NCBI RefSeq assembly: GCF_025685415.1
Contig: NZ_JAGSYB010000001.1
Location: 1,984,001-2,048,000, forward strand
Reading direction: 5' to 3'
Source: Terriglobus aquaticus
Lineage (GTDB): Bacteria; Acidobacteriota; Terriglobia; Terriglobales; Acidobacteriaceae
DNA length: 64,000 nt
A model generated the notes under the pieces. The model saw only the letters and a list, made by a program, of their open reading frames with translations. It made no database searches and was not told where the DNA came from. Positions 52,995 to 61,896 of this stretch are shown one piece after another; within the stretch, counting starts at the first letter, position 1, and every line of letters starts with the position of its first letter. A program made the position numbers and the translations under genes.

Positions 52995-54665
52995 ATGATG
53001 GGATCCGAGCAAGTCCAATCCGGAAGCGAGACGGCAAAGGTGCCGGTGTGGTCCGACGATGGTCTGCTAGACCAGATCGACACACCCATCTATTGCGTGA
53101 ATCGCAAAGGCGAATGCCGCCGTTTCAATCGCGCGGCAGAGCGCCTGTTCGGCTACTCGCAGGCGGAACTGCTCGGTCGGAACCTGCACGAGGTGCTGCA
53201 CAACCGGCGGCCGGACGGAAGCCCCTTTCCGCAGGAAGAGTGCAGGCTCGTCGGTGAGATCCGCCCCGGAAACACGGTGACCGGCATTCTGGAAGTGATG
53301 TGGTCGCGTGCCGGGGAGGCGCTGCCGGTGGAGTGCAGCGTGGCGGCGGTCACCATGGGTGGCGAGGCCGGCTCCGTGATCACGATGAAAGACCTGCGGC
53401 CGCAGCAACAGGCCGAGGCGTCTCTCCTCTCCTTGCAGGAAGAGGCGGCCGAAGTGCTGAGGCAGAGAGACGTGGCCTCGCGCATGGAGCGCGAGATGGC
53501 CCTGGCCGAGGCCAATCGGCAGCGGTACATCGCATCGCAGTTGGAGCACACAGCCGCAGCTCAAATTCGGGAACAGCAGGACCTGCTCGACTCCGTGGTT
53601 CAGACAACGCCCGTGGGGATTGCGGTGCTGGACGAAAACCTGCGCTTCCGCTGGCACAATCCCGCATATGAGGTGATGCTGCGTAGCGCCGGGGCTCCCG
53701 TACCTGCGCCTGGCGTATCGTTCCTGGAGGTAGTGTCTGCCTCGCCCGAAGTGGAAGCGATCCTGCGCGAGGTGCAGCGGACCGGGGTTCCGTTCCAGGC
53801 GTCAGCGTATGCCTATGACACCCTGCCGAATGGTCGCACCTATTGGAACTGGTCACTGAAGCGACTGCCAACTCGCGAACTGCTGGTGACCGCGCAGAAC
53901 GTGACGGAGCAGACCCTGTCGCAGCAGGCGCTGGTGGAGTCGGACAAGATGGCCGCGGTGGGACGGCTGGCCGCCTCCATCTCGCACGAGATCAACAATC
54001 CGCTGGAGGCGGTGACTAACCTGTTGTACCTGCTGCACGGCGCGCCGGAGTTGTCGGAAGAGTCGCGCAGCTACATTGAGACGGCGGAGACTGAGCTGTC
54101 GCGCGTGTCGCGGATTGCGTCGGAGACGTTGCGCTTTCATCGCCACGCGGTGGAAGCGGTACACCGCACGCCCAAGCAACTGGTGGATCCGGTGCTGGCG
54201 CTGTATGCGGGCAAGCTGAAGTCGTCGCGGGTGCAGGTGTCTACGGACTACGACGCGGCCCCGCCGGTGAAGACGTTCGAGGGAGACGTCCGGCAGATCC
54301 TGAACAACCTGATCGGCAATGCGATCGACGCCATGCAGCGGGGCGGCGACCTGCGCGTTCGCACGCGGCCCGCAATCTGCCCTCGCACGGGGCGCAAGGG
54401 GCTTCGCATTTCTGTGATCGACAGCGGGCACGGCATGAGCCCGGAGACCGCGGCTCACATCTTCGAGCCGTTCTATACGACCAAGGGCGCTTCGGGTTCC
54501 GGCCTGGGGCTATGGATTTCACACACGCTCGCGGAGCGGCAGGGTGGCAAGCTCATGGTGCGCTCTTGTCATGCGAATAACCCCCTCGGCAAGCCTTCGG
54601 GGACGACGTTTTCGCTGTTCATACCGAGCCAGGATCAGGCCCCGCAGGCTGCGACGATACAATAA
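52995..54665 (+). CDS. PAS-PAS sensor histidine kinase
   Basis: A 556-residue soluble kinase. Two PAS domains (about 25-130, DTPIYCVNRKGECRRFNRAAERLFGY; and 200-310, TPVGIAVLDENLRFRWHNPAYEVML) flank a coiled helix (REQQDLLDSVV). The H-box is ASISHEINNPLEAV with phosphoacceptor H331; N-box LNNLIGNAIDAM, G1 DSGHGMSPE, and G2 GSGLGLWISHTLAERQGG follow. No membrane segment is present, so it senses a cytoplasmic signal, possibly redox or oxygen. No response regulator is adjacent, an orphan. ATG 52995 and 52998 are both possible starts. Confidence 0.93.
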   Translation: MMGSEQVQSGSETAKVPVWSDDGLLDQIDTPIYCVNRKGECRRFNRAAERLFGYSQAELLGRNLHEVLHNRRPDGSPFPQEECRLVGEIRPGNTVTGILEVMWSRAGEALPVECSVAAVTMGGEAGSVITMKDLRPQQQAEASLLSLQEEAAEVLRQRDVASRMEREMALAEANRQRYIASQLEHTAAAQIREQQDLLDSVVQTTPVGIAVLDENLRFRWHNPAYEVMLRSAGAPVPAPGVSFLEVVSASPEVEAILREVQRTGVPFQASAYAYDTLPNGRTYWNWSLKRLPTRELLVTAQNVTEQTLSQQALVESDKMAAVGRLAASISHEINNPLEAVTNLLYLLHGAPELSEESRSYIETAETELSRVSRIASETLRFHRHAVEAVHRTPKQLVDPVLALYAGKLKSSRVQVSTDYDAAPPVKTFEGDVRQILNNLIGNAIDAMQRGGDLRVRTRPAICPRTGRKGLRISVIDSGHGMSPETAAHIFEPFYTTKGASGSGLGLWISHTLAERQGGKLMVRSCHANNPLGKPSGTTFSLFIPSQDQAPQAATIQ

Positions 54666-54695
54666 GAAAACCCTACTTCCAGTCGCAGGAGCATC

Positions 54696-55112
54696 ATGTC
54701 GCAGCGCACCTTCAGCATTGTTAAGCCGGACGCAGTCCGCAACGGCCATACCGGCGCCATTCTGGCCGAGATCGAAAAGGCCGGATTCAAGATTGTCGCC
54801 ATCAAGAAGATGTCGCTGAGCGTGGAGCAGGCCGAGGGCTTCTACCACGTGCACGCCGAGCGCCCGTTCTTTGGCGAACTGACCAAGTTCATGGCCAGCG
54901 GACCGATTTTTCCGATGGTGTTGGAGAAGGACAACGCGATTGCCGACCTGCGCAAGGTGATGGGCGCGACCAACCCGGCCAACGCCGAGGAAGGCACCAT
55001 CCGCAAGAAGTTTGCGACGTCCATCGGTGAGAATGCGATCCACGGATCGGATGCGGAAGATACGGCCGCATTTGAGATTGGGTACTTCTTTGCCGGTTAC
55101 GAACTGAAGTAA
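54696..55112 (+). CDS. ndk: Nucleoside diphosphate kinase
   Basis: A 138-residue NDK that moves a phosphate from ATP to other NDPs via H116 in the NAIHGSD motif. [14 protein letters not shown] and [14 protein letters not shown] are typical. Ribosome-binding AGGAG lies six or so bases before the ATG. It follows the sensor kinase by 30 bases and may be co-transcribed; a good terminator follows. Confidence 0.98.
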   Translation: MSQRTFSIVKPDAVRNGHTGAILAEIEKAGFKIVAIKKMSLSVEQAEGFYHVHAERPFFGELTKFMASGPIFPMVLEKDNAIADLRKVMGATNPANAEEGTIRKKFATSIGENAIHGSDAEDTAAFEIGYFFAGYELK

Positions 55113-55134
55113 ATCCGTTCAAGTTTCGGGAAGT

Positions 55135-55155
55135 GGGAGGCGCTATGCGCCTCCC
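55135..55155 (+). terminator. Terminator after ndk
   Basis: GGGAGGCGC at 55135-55143 pairs with GCGCCTCCC at 55147-55155 around TAT, followed by GCTTTGCTTT. It begins 22 bases past the stop. Confidence 0.85.
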
Positions 55156-55283
55156 GCTTTGCTTTGGTGCTGGCGTGGACAGAAGCGGAGATAGACCTTC
55201 AAGGAGATTCCTGCTTCTGAGCGGGAACGATTCCCTGCTGCATCGCGTAGAGTGTCTCAGCGCTCTTTGCCTCGTGAGGGAAC

Positions 55284-56633
55284 ATGATTCGTTCGATCAG
55301 CCTGATTCTGTTGAGCGCTCTTGCTCCGTGCGGGCTCGCCCAGTCGCCCACTGCCCTGACCGGCCACTGGCTGATGACAGGCGACAATCACGGCACGACC
55401 TTCTACATGCCGTTGGACCTGGTGGAGAAGGGTAGTCAACTTACCGGCAAGATCGGCGGAGACGCGTTGCATGGCGAGGTGCACGCTCAATCCGTTCACT
55501 TCACCGCGCGCGACGAAGACAACAACACCGGCGAGGTGAACGCAACGCTTGCGGATGGCAAGCTGACCGGAACACTTCTCTCAACCGACGCGCACAACCC
55601 GGCCCACTCGGACCGCCTCACCTTTGTGGCTGTGCTGTCGCCGCGGGTGACAAGCGGGACGCCGAAACGACACGAGTTTGTCCCGACCGTGTTTTACCGG
55701 GACTATTCACCCTTGCATCCAGTGGTGCTTACGGTGAATCCCGGAGACACCATTCACACGACGACAGTGGATGCCGGTGGGAATGACGAGCATGGCGACA
55801 AACGCGTGGCCGGCGGGAATCCGCAGACCGGGCCGTTCTACGTGAATGGCGCTGAGCCGGGCGACACGCTGGTGGTGCGCATTGTGCACCTGAAGCTGAA
55901 CCGGGATTGGGCCGAGTCGGACGACAACCTTGATCCGCGGGCACTGAGCGCCGACCTTGCGGTCAGGATGAAGGACAATCACAACAACATCAAGTGGCAT
56001 CTGGATCTGGCGAAGGGCACAGCTTCTCCCGACAAGCCCGGGGAGCACATGCGGACGTTTGCGATCCCGGTGAGCCCGATGCTGGGTTGCGTTGCGACGG
56101 CGGTTGGGCCTGGCGGATCTGCTCCGCGGACGCAGGACAGCGGCAGCTTTGGTGGCAACATGGACTTCAACGGTGTGACGGATGGTGCGACGCTGTACCT
56201 GCCGGTGAGCGTCCCCGGCGCGCTGCTCTACGTTGGTGATGGTCACGCTCTGCAGGGCGACGGCGAGTTGAACGGCAATGCGCTGGAAACGTCGATGGAC
56301 GTGGAAGTCACGGTGGACTTGATTCGAGGGAAGCGCATACACAACCGCATCGAGACGCCGACGGAGATCATCGCGATGGGACTTGACGGTTCGATCGACG
56401 ATGCGTTCCGTGACGCGACGAGCAACATGGCGGGCTGGATTATGGACCAGTACAAGCTGACGCCGTCTGAGACGTCGCAGTTTTTGGGCGTCGCCGCTGA
56501 CTACCACGTGAGCGAAGTCGCGGACAGGAACGCGGGTGTGGTGCTGAAGATCGCGAAGTCGAAACTGAGCACGCTCGCCGCCCCAAAGGCGATGAGCGGC
56601 GAGGATCCGTCCGTGCCGCAGATCTCACGATGA
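55284..56633 (+). CDS. Secreted acetamidase/formamidase family protein with N-terminal extra domain
   Basis: A 449-residue exported protein. Signal peptide about 1-19 (SLILLSALAPCGLAQ), then a separate beta-rich part (about 25-118, GHWLMTGDNHGTTFYMPLDLVEKGSQLTGKIGGDALHGEVH) and the FmdA/AmdA catalytic domain (from about 135). Acetamidase features include VNPGDTIHTTTVDAGGND, GDTLVVRIVHL, GCVATAVGPG, FGGNMDFNG and GDGHALQGDGELNGNALE. It probably hydrolyses amides in the periplasm, releasing ammonia; substrate unknown. It follows ndk after a terminator. Confidence 0.88.
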   Translation: MIRSISLILLSALAPCGLAQSPTALTGHWLMTGDNHGTTFYMPLDLVEKGSQLTGKIGGDALHGEVHAQSVHFTARDEDNNTGEVNATLADGKLTGTLLSTDAHNPAHSDRLTFVAVLSPRVTSGTPKRHEFVPTVFYRDYSPLHPVVLTVNPGDTIHTTTVDAGGNDEHGDKRVAGGNPQTGPFYVNGAEPGDTLVVRIVHLKLNRDWAESDDNLDPRALSADLAVRMKDNHNNIKWHLDLAKGTASPDKPGEHMRTFAIPVSPMLGCVATAVGPGGSAPRTQDSGSFGGNMDFNGVTDGATLYLPVSVPGALLYVGDGHALQGDGELNGNALETSMDVEVTVDLIRGKRIHNRIETPTEIIAMGLDGSIDDAFRDATSNMAGWIMDQYKLTPSETSQFLGVAADYHVSEVADRNAGVVLKIAKSKLSTLAAPKAMSGEDPSVPQISR

Positions 56634-56704
56634 AATAGCGGAATGTCTGGTGCGCTGGAACAAGTGGCTGTCGTCTGTCCGCTACCTCCAGCGCTTGAGG
56701 CCGG

Positions 56705-58138
56705 CTACGCGCTGAAGTTGCGGAGGAGTTGCGGGCGTTCGGCTTGCAGCTTGAGGCAGAGTTCGCCGAAGAGGCCGTTGGCCCAGGCGAACCAGGGGCG
56801 GGTGTACTTGCTGGGGTCGTCCTTGTAGAACGACTCGTGCATGAAGTGTGTGCCGTTGGTGGTGTTCACGAGGGTACGGAGGCACTGCGTGATTTCGGCG
56901 TCGCTGGAGCTGGTGAGCGCGCGGAAGAGGATGGCCATAGGCCAGATGTGGCCGAGGCCGATGTGCGGGCCGCCGATTCCCTCGCCTGCTGAGCCGCGGA
57001 AGAAGTAGGGGTTGTCGAAGCTGAGCGCGAAGGCGCGCGTGCGCTGGTAGAGCGGATCGTTCTGCGGCACGAGTTGCAGGTAGGCGAGCGAAGCGAGGCC
57101 GGGGGCATTGGCGTCGTCCATGGCGACCGAGTTGCCGTAGCCGTCGACCTCGTACGCGTAGATCTGGCCGTGCTTGGGGTGCTGGATGATGCCGTGCGCC
57201 TGGACCGCTTGGCGCACCTCGCCGGCGAAGGACTTGGCTTCACTGGCGAGGGCGTCGTCGTGCAGGACGGTGGAGGCGATCTCTGCGATGCGGTCTAGCG
57301 TGACGGCGGCGAACAGGTTGGCAGGGATGAATTGCGGGAAGATGCAGGCGTCGTCGGACGGGCGGAAGCCGGAGCAGATGAGGCCGTTAGGGCGGGTGGG
57401 ATTTCCATAGCCGCCGAGGGGCAGCGAGTCGGTGGGGTTCGCGGCGGCGCGCTGGAAGTGATAGGGGCCGAGGTTCTCCTTGCGCTGCTGTTCGCGGAAG
57501 GTCTGGACGATGCGGCGCGCGGCCTGGTGCCAGGTGTCGTCGAAGGCGGCGGGATTGTTGGAGGCCTTCCAGAAGCCGTGCGCGAGGCGGACTACGTAGC
57601 AGAGCGAGTCGATCTCCCACTTGCGCTCGGCGACGCCGGGCTTCATGTCGGTGTCGTCGTGCAGGGCCCAGTCGAGCGCGTGATCGCCGGGGTGGCGGGT
57701 AAAGGCGTTGGCGTAGGGGTCGAGCAGGACGAGGCGGGCGTGGTGACGCACAACGCCCTCGACCAGGTCGCTGACGGTCTTGTCGATGCGCGTGAGCGGG
57801 AGGTAGACCCACATCTGCGCGGCAGAATCGCGGAGCCACATGGCATCGATGTCACCGGTGATGACGTAGGTGTCGGGATGGCCGTCGCGCGTGGACGGGA
57901 AGACGGTGGTGTCGAGCGTGTTGGGAAAGCAGTTCTCGAAGGTCTGCTGGAGAACCGTGCTGCTTGTGGCGGTGCGGAAGCTCTCGATGGCGCGCTCGAC
58001 CGTGATGGAGGTGAAGCGGCGCTTCGCAACCGGAGGGCGGCCGGAGAGACCGGAGAAGGCCGCGGTGCTGTACTGGCCGGACAGGGCGGAGGTGGTGGCG
58101 AGAGCGGAGGCGCCGAGCAGGAGGTCTCTACGGTTCAT
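56705..58138 (-). CDS. GH125-family alpha-1,6-mannosidase-like protein, Tat-exported
   Basis: A 477-residue exported enzyme of glycoside hydrolase family 125 (DUF1237), exo-alpha-1,6-mannosidases. A twin-arginine signal MNRRDLLLGASALATTSA opens the protein; the GH125 core has VITGDIDAMWLRDSAAQMWVYLPL, HDDTDMKPGVAERKWEIDSLCY, GYGNSVAMDDANAPGLASLAYL and GIGGPHIGLGHIWPMAI. Start at ATG 58136-58138 with AAGG upstream. It should trim mannose from glycans, e.g. fungal or plant mannoproteins, outside the cytoplasm. Its presence fits the tatA gene in this window. Confidence 0.92.
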   Translation of the reverse strand: MNRRDLLLGASALATTSALSGQYSTAAFSGLSGRPPVAKRRFTSITVERAIESFRTATSSTVLQQTFENCFPNTLDTTVFPSTRDGHPDTYVITGDIDAMWLRDSAAQMWVYLPLTRIDKTVSDLVEGVVRHHARLVLLDPYANAFTRHPGDHALDWALHDDTDMKPGVAERKWEIDSLCYVVRLAHGFWKASNNPAAFDDTWHQAARRIVQTFREQQRKENLGPYHFQRAAANPTDSLPLGGYGNPTRPNGLICSGFRPSDDACIFPQFIPANLFAAVTLDRIAEIASTVLHDDALASEAKSFAGEVRQAVQAHGIIQHPKHGQIYAYEVDGYGNSVAMDDANAPGLASLAYLQLVPQNDPLYQRTRAFALSFDNPYFFRGSAGEGIGGPHIGLGHIWPMAILFRALTSSSDAEITQCLRTLVNTTNGTHFMHESFYKDDPSKYTRPWFAWANGLFGELCLKLQAERPQLLRNFSA

Positions 58139-58219
58139 CACCTTGGATGGTAGACCGGAATGCAACCGGCTTGCCTAGGACTTAGGTCTTGCTTGTGGAA
58201 GGTGCGCCGAAAGTGAGAA

Positions 58220-58256
58220 CCCCACCTTGCGCGCTGAGAGACCGCGCAAGGTGGGG
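58220..58256. terminator. Long hairpin between M16 and GH125 genes
   Basis: CCCCACCTTGCGCG at 58220-58233 pairs perfectly (14 bp) with CGCGCAAGGTGGGG at 58243-58256 over a nine-base loop. It lies 25 bases beyond the stop of the minus-strand M16 gene (58282), opposite the start of GH125 transcription. T-run on the minus strand is weak. Confidence 0.7.
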
Positions 58257-58281
58257 CCGGTGGTCTGAGTGGAAGTGCGGG

Positions 58282-59739
58282 TTAGAAGCCGGGGTCGCTG
58301 ATTTTGCGCTCGGTGATGTTGGGGCTGTACTTCTGGATCGCGGGCCGGATCTCCGCGGCTTTGCCTACGACGACGAGAACGAGGTCTTTGCTGTCGGGGT
58401 AGTCGTGGGCGAGCAGGCGCTTTGCGTCGTCCGGCGTGGTCTGTTGTGTCTTAACAAGACTCTGGTTGAAGGCATCGCGGGTGATGCCATAGAGCTCGTT
58501 GCGGGCGAGCGTGGCGGCGACAGCCTGAGCGGTTTCGAGCTCTGGCGGAAGCGTGCCGGCGATGGTGTTCTTGGCGCTGAGGAGCTGGTTGCTGGTGAAG
58601 CCCTGCGCACGCGCCGTGTCGAGGACTTCGAGCGTTTTGTCGATGGCAGGACCGGTGGTCGCGTTGCGGGTAAACGTAGCGATGGTGAAGGGGCCGGCGA
58701 CGCGGTTTTCGCTGAAGCTGGAGCTGGCGCCGTAGGTGTAGCCGGTCTTGATGCGGAGCTCCGTGTTGAGCAGCGAAGTGAAGCGGCCGCCGAAGAGTTC
58801 GTTGACCACATCAAGCTGGCCGCGATCGGGGTCGGTGGCGTTGATGCCGATGTTGCCGACTGCGAAGTAGGACTGCGTGGCGTCCGGCTTGTCGACCAGC
58901 AGCACGCGGCGACCCTTGAGCGGTGCCATGGCGGTGAGCGGTGCGGGCGCGGGTGCCTTGCCCTGCCAGCCGGCAAATGCGGCATCGAGAGCCGAGCGCA
59001 TGGCGCGGGCGTCGAAGTCGCCGGAGACGGCAAGGATGGCGTTCGCCGGGGTGTAGTTGGTCTTGTAGAACGCGAGCACGTCCTCGCGGGTGATGTGCTT
59101 CAGGGAGTTTTCGTCTCCGCTGGAGGGACGGCCGTATGGATTGTTGCCGTAGAGAAAGGCCCGGTAGTAGAAGCCGAGGACGGCCTGTGGATTGTCCTTG
59201 GCGGAGCGCACGGCGTCCTGCCGCTGGGCGAGCAGCTTGGTGAACTCCGCCTCTGGGAAGGTGGGGTGCAACACGGTGTCAGTGAACAGCGCGAGCGCGG
59301 TGGCCTGGTCCTTCTTGAGGAAGTTGGTCGAGACCTGGGACGAGTCGAGCAGGACGCCCGCGCCGTACTGCATGCCTATGCTGTCGATGGCGTTCGAGAA
59401 CTGCTCCGCGGTGTGCGAGGCGGTGCCACGGCGCAGGAGAGCGGCGGTGATGGAGGCGAGGCCTTCCTTACCGACGGGATCGGCGACGGAACCGGAACGC
59501 AGGACGAGGTTGACGGCGACCAGAGGCACCTCATGCTTTTCGAGCAGGAGGATGGTCATGCCGTTGGGGGCGACATAGCGCTCGTACGCTGGCAAGACGT
59601 AGGGCTTGGGCGGCGGCGTGACGATGTGCTGAGACGGAGGCTGGGTAGGCTGCGCGGATGGCTGTGGCGCGGATTGGGCGAGTGCCGCCGCGGACAGGGT
59701 GAGGGTGGTGGCGGTGACTGCCAGTAAACGCGCGATCAT
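58282..59739 (-). CDS. M16-family peptidase-like protein lacking the zinc motif
   Basis: A 485-residue exported insulinase-like protein, signal peptide MIARLLAVTATTLTLSAAALAQ. The fold's ordinary elements are there (NGMTILLLEKHEVPLVAVNLVLRSGSVADP, GDENSLKHITREDVLAFYKTNYTPANAILAVSGDFD), but the HxxEH zinc site is replaced by GLASITAALLRRGT, so it should be catalytically dead. It overlaps the stop of the upstream M16 gene (ATGA), with AAGGAGG six bases before the ATG. This is the usual layout of active/inactive M16 pairs that work as a heterodimer. Confidence 0.92.
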   Translation of the reverse strand: MIARLLAVTATTLTLSAAALAQSAPQPSAQPTQPPSQHIVTPPPKPYVLPAYERYVAPNGMTILLLEKHEVPLVAVNLVLRSGSVADPVGKEGLASITAALLRRGTASHTAEQFSNAIDSIGMQYGAGVLLDSSQVSTNFLKKDQATALALFTDTVLHPTFPEAEFTKLLAQRQDAVRSAKDNPQAVLGFYYRAFLYGNNPYGRPSSGDENSLKHITREDVLAFYKTNYTPANAILAVSGDFDARAMRSALDAAFAGWQGKAPAPAPLTAMAPLKGRRVLLVDKPDATQSYFAVGNIGINATDPDRGQLDVVNELFGGRFTSLLNTELRIKTGYTYGASSSFSENRVAGPFTIATFTRNATTGPAIDKTLEVLDTARAQGFTSNQLLSAKNTIAGTLPPELETAQAVAATLARNELYGITRDAFNQSLVKTQQTTPDDAKRLLAHDYPDSKDLVLVVVGKAAEIRPAIQKYSPNITERKISDPGF

Positions 59740-61124
59740 TGCGCACCTCCTTCGGGCGTGCCCTGCGCGGGCGCAGACGGATCGACCGCGGTGGCATCGG
59801 GGACGAGCGTGGCAACGGTGCGGTTCGAGGGAATGAGGTATTTGTTCAGGACGCGCTGGACGTCTGCGGCGGTGACGGCGTTGATGAGCTTCTCCTGATC
59901 GTTGACGTGGGTCCAACTGCCGAAGAAGACCTCGGCGACGCCGATGGCCTGGGCGCGGCCGGCGATGGTCTGCTGCTCGCGGTAGAGCTGGGCGATGATC
60001 TGGTTCTTGGCCTTGCTGAGCTCTGCGGCATCGACGGGCGCGGTGCGCAGCTTGTCGAGCTCAGCGTAGATGGCGGCTTCGACCTTCTGCGGAGCGACGC
60101 CGGCGCGGGGCTGCTGCTGGATGGTGAACAGGCCCGGGTCCATGGTGTCGTCCTGGCCGGAGCCGATGCTGAGCGCCAGTTGCTGGCCGTCGACCAGCGC
60201 ACGGTACAGGCGCGAGCTTTGGCCGGTGGTCAGGATGCTGTCGAGCACGGTGAGCGGGTAGTAGTCGGGGCTCTTCACGTCGACCGTGTGCCAGGCGATG
60301 AATTGCAGCGGCAGCTCGGCGGGCTTGTGCACCTCGACCCGGCGTTCGCCGTGCTGCGGCATTTCCTTGGTGCGGACGGGCGGCGGCGTGGCATGCGCGG
60401 GGATGGTGCCGAAGTCCTTTTCGGCAATGGCGAAGACGTCGGCCGCCTTGACGTTGCCGACGATGACCATGGTGGCGTTGCCGGGAGCGTAGCCCATGGC
60501 GTGATAGCTCTTCAGATCGTCGATGGTCCAGCCCTCGATGTCGGAGGGCCAGCCGACGACGGGCCAGTGGTACGGCGCGCTCATGTAGGCCGCGGCGCGC
60601 AGAGATTCTTCCAGCGTGCCGGGGTTGCTGTTGTCGGTGCGGAGGCGCCGCTCGGAGTAGACGACCTGGCGCTCGCTTTCAACCACGGAGGGGATGAAGG
60701 CGAGGTTTTCCATGCGGTCGGACTCGGCGTCGAGGACGAGCGGGAGAGCGCCGGAGGGCGTCCAGTCCTGGTACACCGTGGTGTCGGTGTTGGTGTAGGC
60801 GTTATTGGTGCCGCCGGCGTTGTCGAGCGCAGCATCGAACTCGCCCTTGCCGTAGCGCTTGGCGCCGTTGAACATCATGTGTTCGAAGAAGTGCGAGAGC
60901 CCCGTGATGCCTTCGTGTTCGTTGCGGGAGCCGACCCGGTAGAAGGTGTAGCAGGCGATGTTGGGAATGGAATTGTCTTCCTGGACCAGGATTTTCATTC
61001 CGTTCGAGAGCGTCTTGCTCTCGACGTGGATCTGCGCCTGGGCGGAGTGCGCGCCGAACGCGGCAAGCACGGCGGAAAGCGCCAGCAGGAGGCGTGGCGC
61101 CGTGCGTGGGAACAAGCTTTGCAT
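59736..61124 (-). CDS. M16-family zinc peptidase, active subunit
   Basis: A 462-residue exported insulinase-like peptidase, signal peptide about 1-31 (ending AHSAQAQ). The inverted zinc motif HFFEH is at H78, E81 and H82 (GLSHFFEHMMFNG); the downstream SVVESERQVVYSERR gives the third acidic ligand. It should degrade peptides in the periplasm, together with the inactive partner coded by the next, overlapping gene. ATG 61122-61124 is preceded by GAGGG; a longer frame to 61148 is not required. Confidence 0.93.
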   Translation of the reverse strand: MQSLFPRTAPRLLLALSAVLAAFGAHSAQAQIHVESKTLSNGMKILVQEDNSIPNIACYTFYRVGSRNEHEGITGLSHFFEHMMFNGAKRYGKGEFDAALDNAGGTNNAYTNTDTTVYQDWTPSGALPLVLDAESDRMENLAFIPSVVESERQVVYSERRLRTDNSNPGTLEESLRAAAYMSAPYHWPVVGWPSDIEGWTIDDLKSYHAMGYAPGNATMVIVGNVKAADVFAIAEKDFGTIPAHATPPPVRTKEMPQHGERRVEVHKPAELPLQFIAWHTVDVKSPDYYPLTVLDSILTTGQSSRLYRALVDGQQLALSIGSGQDDTMDPGLFTIQQQPRAGVAPQKVEAAIYAELDKLRTAPVDAAELSKAKNQIIAQLYREQQTIAGRAQAIGVAEVFFGSWTHVNDQEKLINAVTAADVQRVLNKYLIPSNRTVATLVPDATAVDPSAPAQGTPEGGAQ

Positions 61125-61218
61125 GCAGCAAACCCTCAGATGAGCCAATGTAGCTGCATGATACCGAAGGCAGCCTGAGGGTGAGACGGCACGGGAAGGC
61201 CGAGGTGTGCGACGCCGC

Positions 61219-61896
61219 CTAGAAGTGGGCGGAAAAGCCGCTGGATACGCGGACGTCGCGCTGCAGGTTGAGCTGGCCGTTGGGCAGGTACGTTTGCACG
61301 TAATCGGCCTGAACGACGCGGAAGCCGATCTTGCGGCCTACGCGCCAGTCGATGCCGGCTCCGCCTTCGAGAGCGAGGCTCTCCGCGTTCTTGGTCGTGC
61401 CGTTGGGCCCGGGGAAGATGCTGTTGAAGCCCTTCACCTTGCCGCCGAGGCCCTCCACGAAGACCTGGAGGCGTTTGGGGGCGCGGCTTTCGCTGCCGGT
61501 GCCGGTGGTGTAGCGCAGGCCGCCCAGGTAGGTGTACTCGGCCAGATCGATGTGCGGGGCGATGTTGGGAGCACGCATGAAGGACGCGTCGCCGACCAGG
61601 CCGAGGCCGTGGAAGACGTTCCAGTAGAGGTTGCCGCTGATGCCCGTCATCTGGAAGAAGTTGGAGGTTCCGGTGACGGTCTTGGACCGCTGCACGCTGT
61701 AGAGAACGGCGAGATCCCAGCGCTGCTCGGACTCGACGCCGCCGTATGCGCCGGGGCGAGATCCACCGGAGCCGGCGAAGCGACTGACGAAGCTGCTGCG
61801 CTGCGCGGAGGCAACGATCACCGAGGCAAGGCAGAGCAGGATGGCGGCGATGACGCGCCACCACAGATGACGGCAGGGGACGGAGAGAGTACGCAT
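61219..61896 (-). CDS. Outer-membrane beta-barrel protein
   Basis: A 225-residue exported barrel protein (signal peptide ending VASAQ, then alternating strands ending SSGFSAHF). WDLAVLYSVQRS, YTYLGGLRYTTG and EGGAGIDWRVGRKIGFRVVQADYVQT fit an eight-strand OmpA-type or OprB-like fold. It begins one base into the end of the Ig-repeat gene (TAATG), so the two are probably one operon. Similar in shape to the barrel near 24.3 kb. Function unknown. Confidence 0.8.
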   Translation of the reverse strand: MRTLSVPCRHLWWRVIAAILLCLASVIVASAQRSSFVSRFAGSGGSRPGAYGGVESEQRWDLAVLYSVQRSKTVTGTSNFFQMTGISGNLYWNVFHGLGLVGDASFMRAPNIAPHIDLAEYTYLGGLRYTTGTGSESRAPKRLQVFVEGLGGKVKGFNSIFPGPNGTTKNAESLALEGGAGIDWRVGRKIGFRVVQADYVQTYLPNGQLNLQRDVRVSSGFSAHF

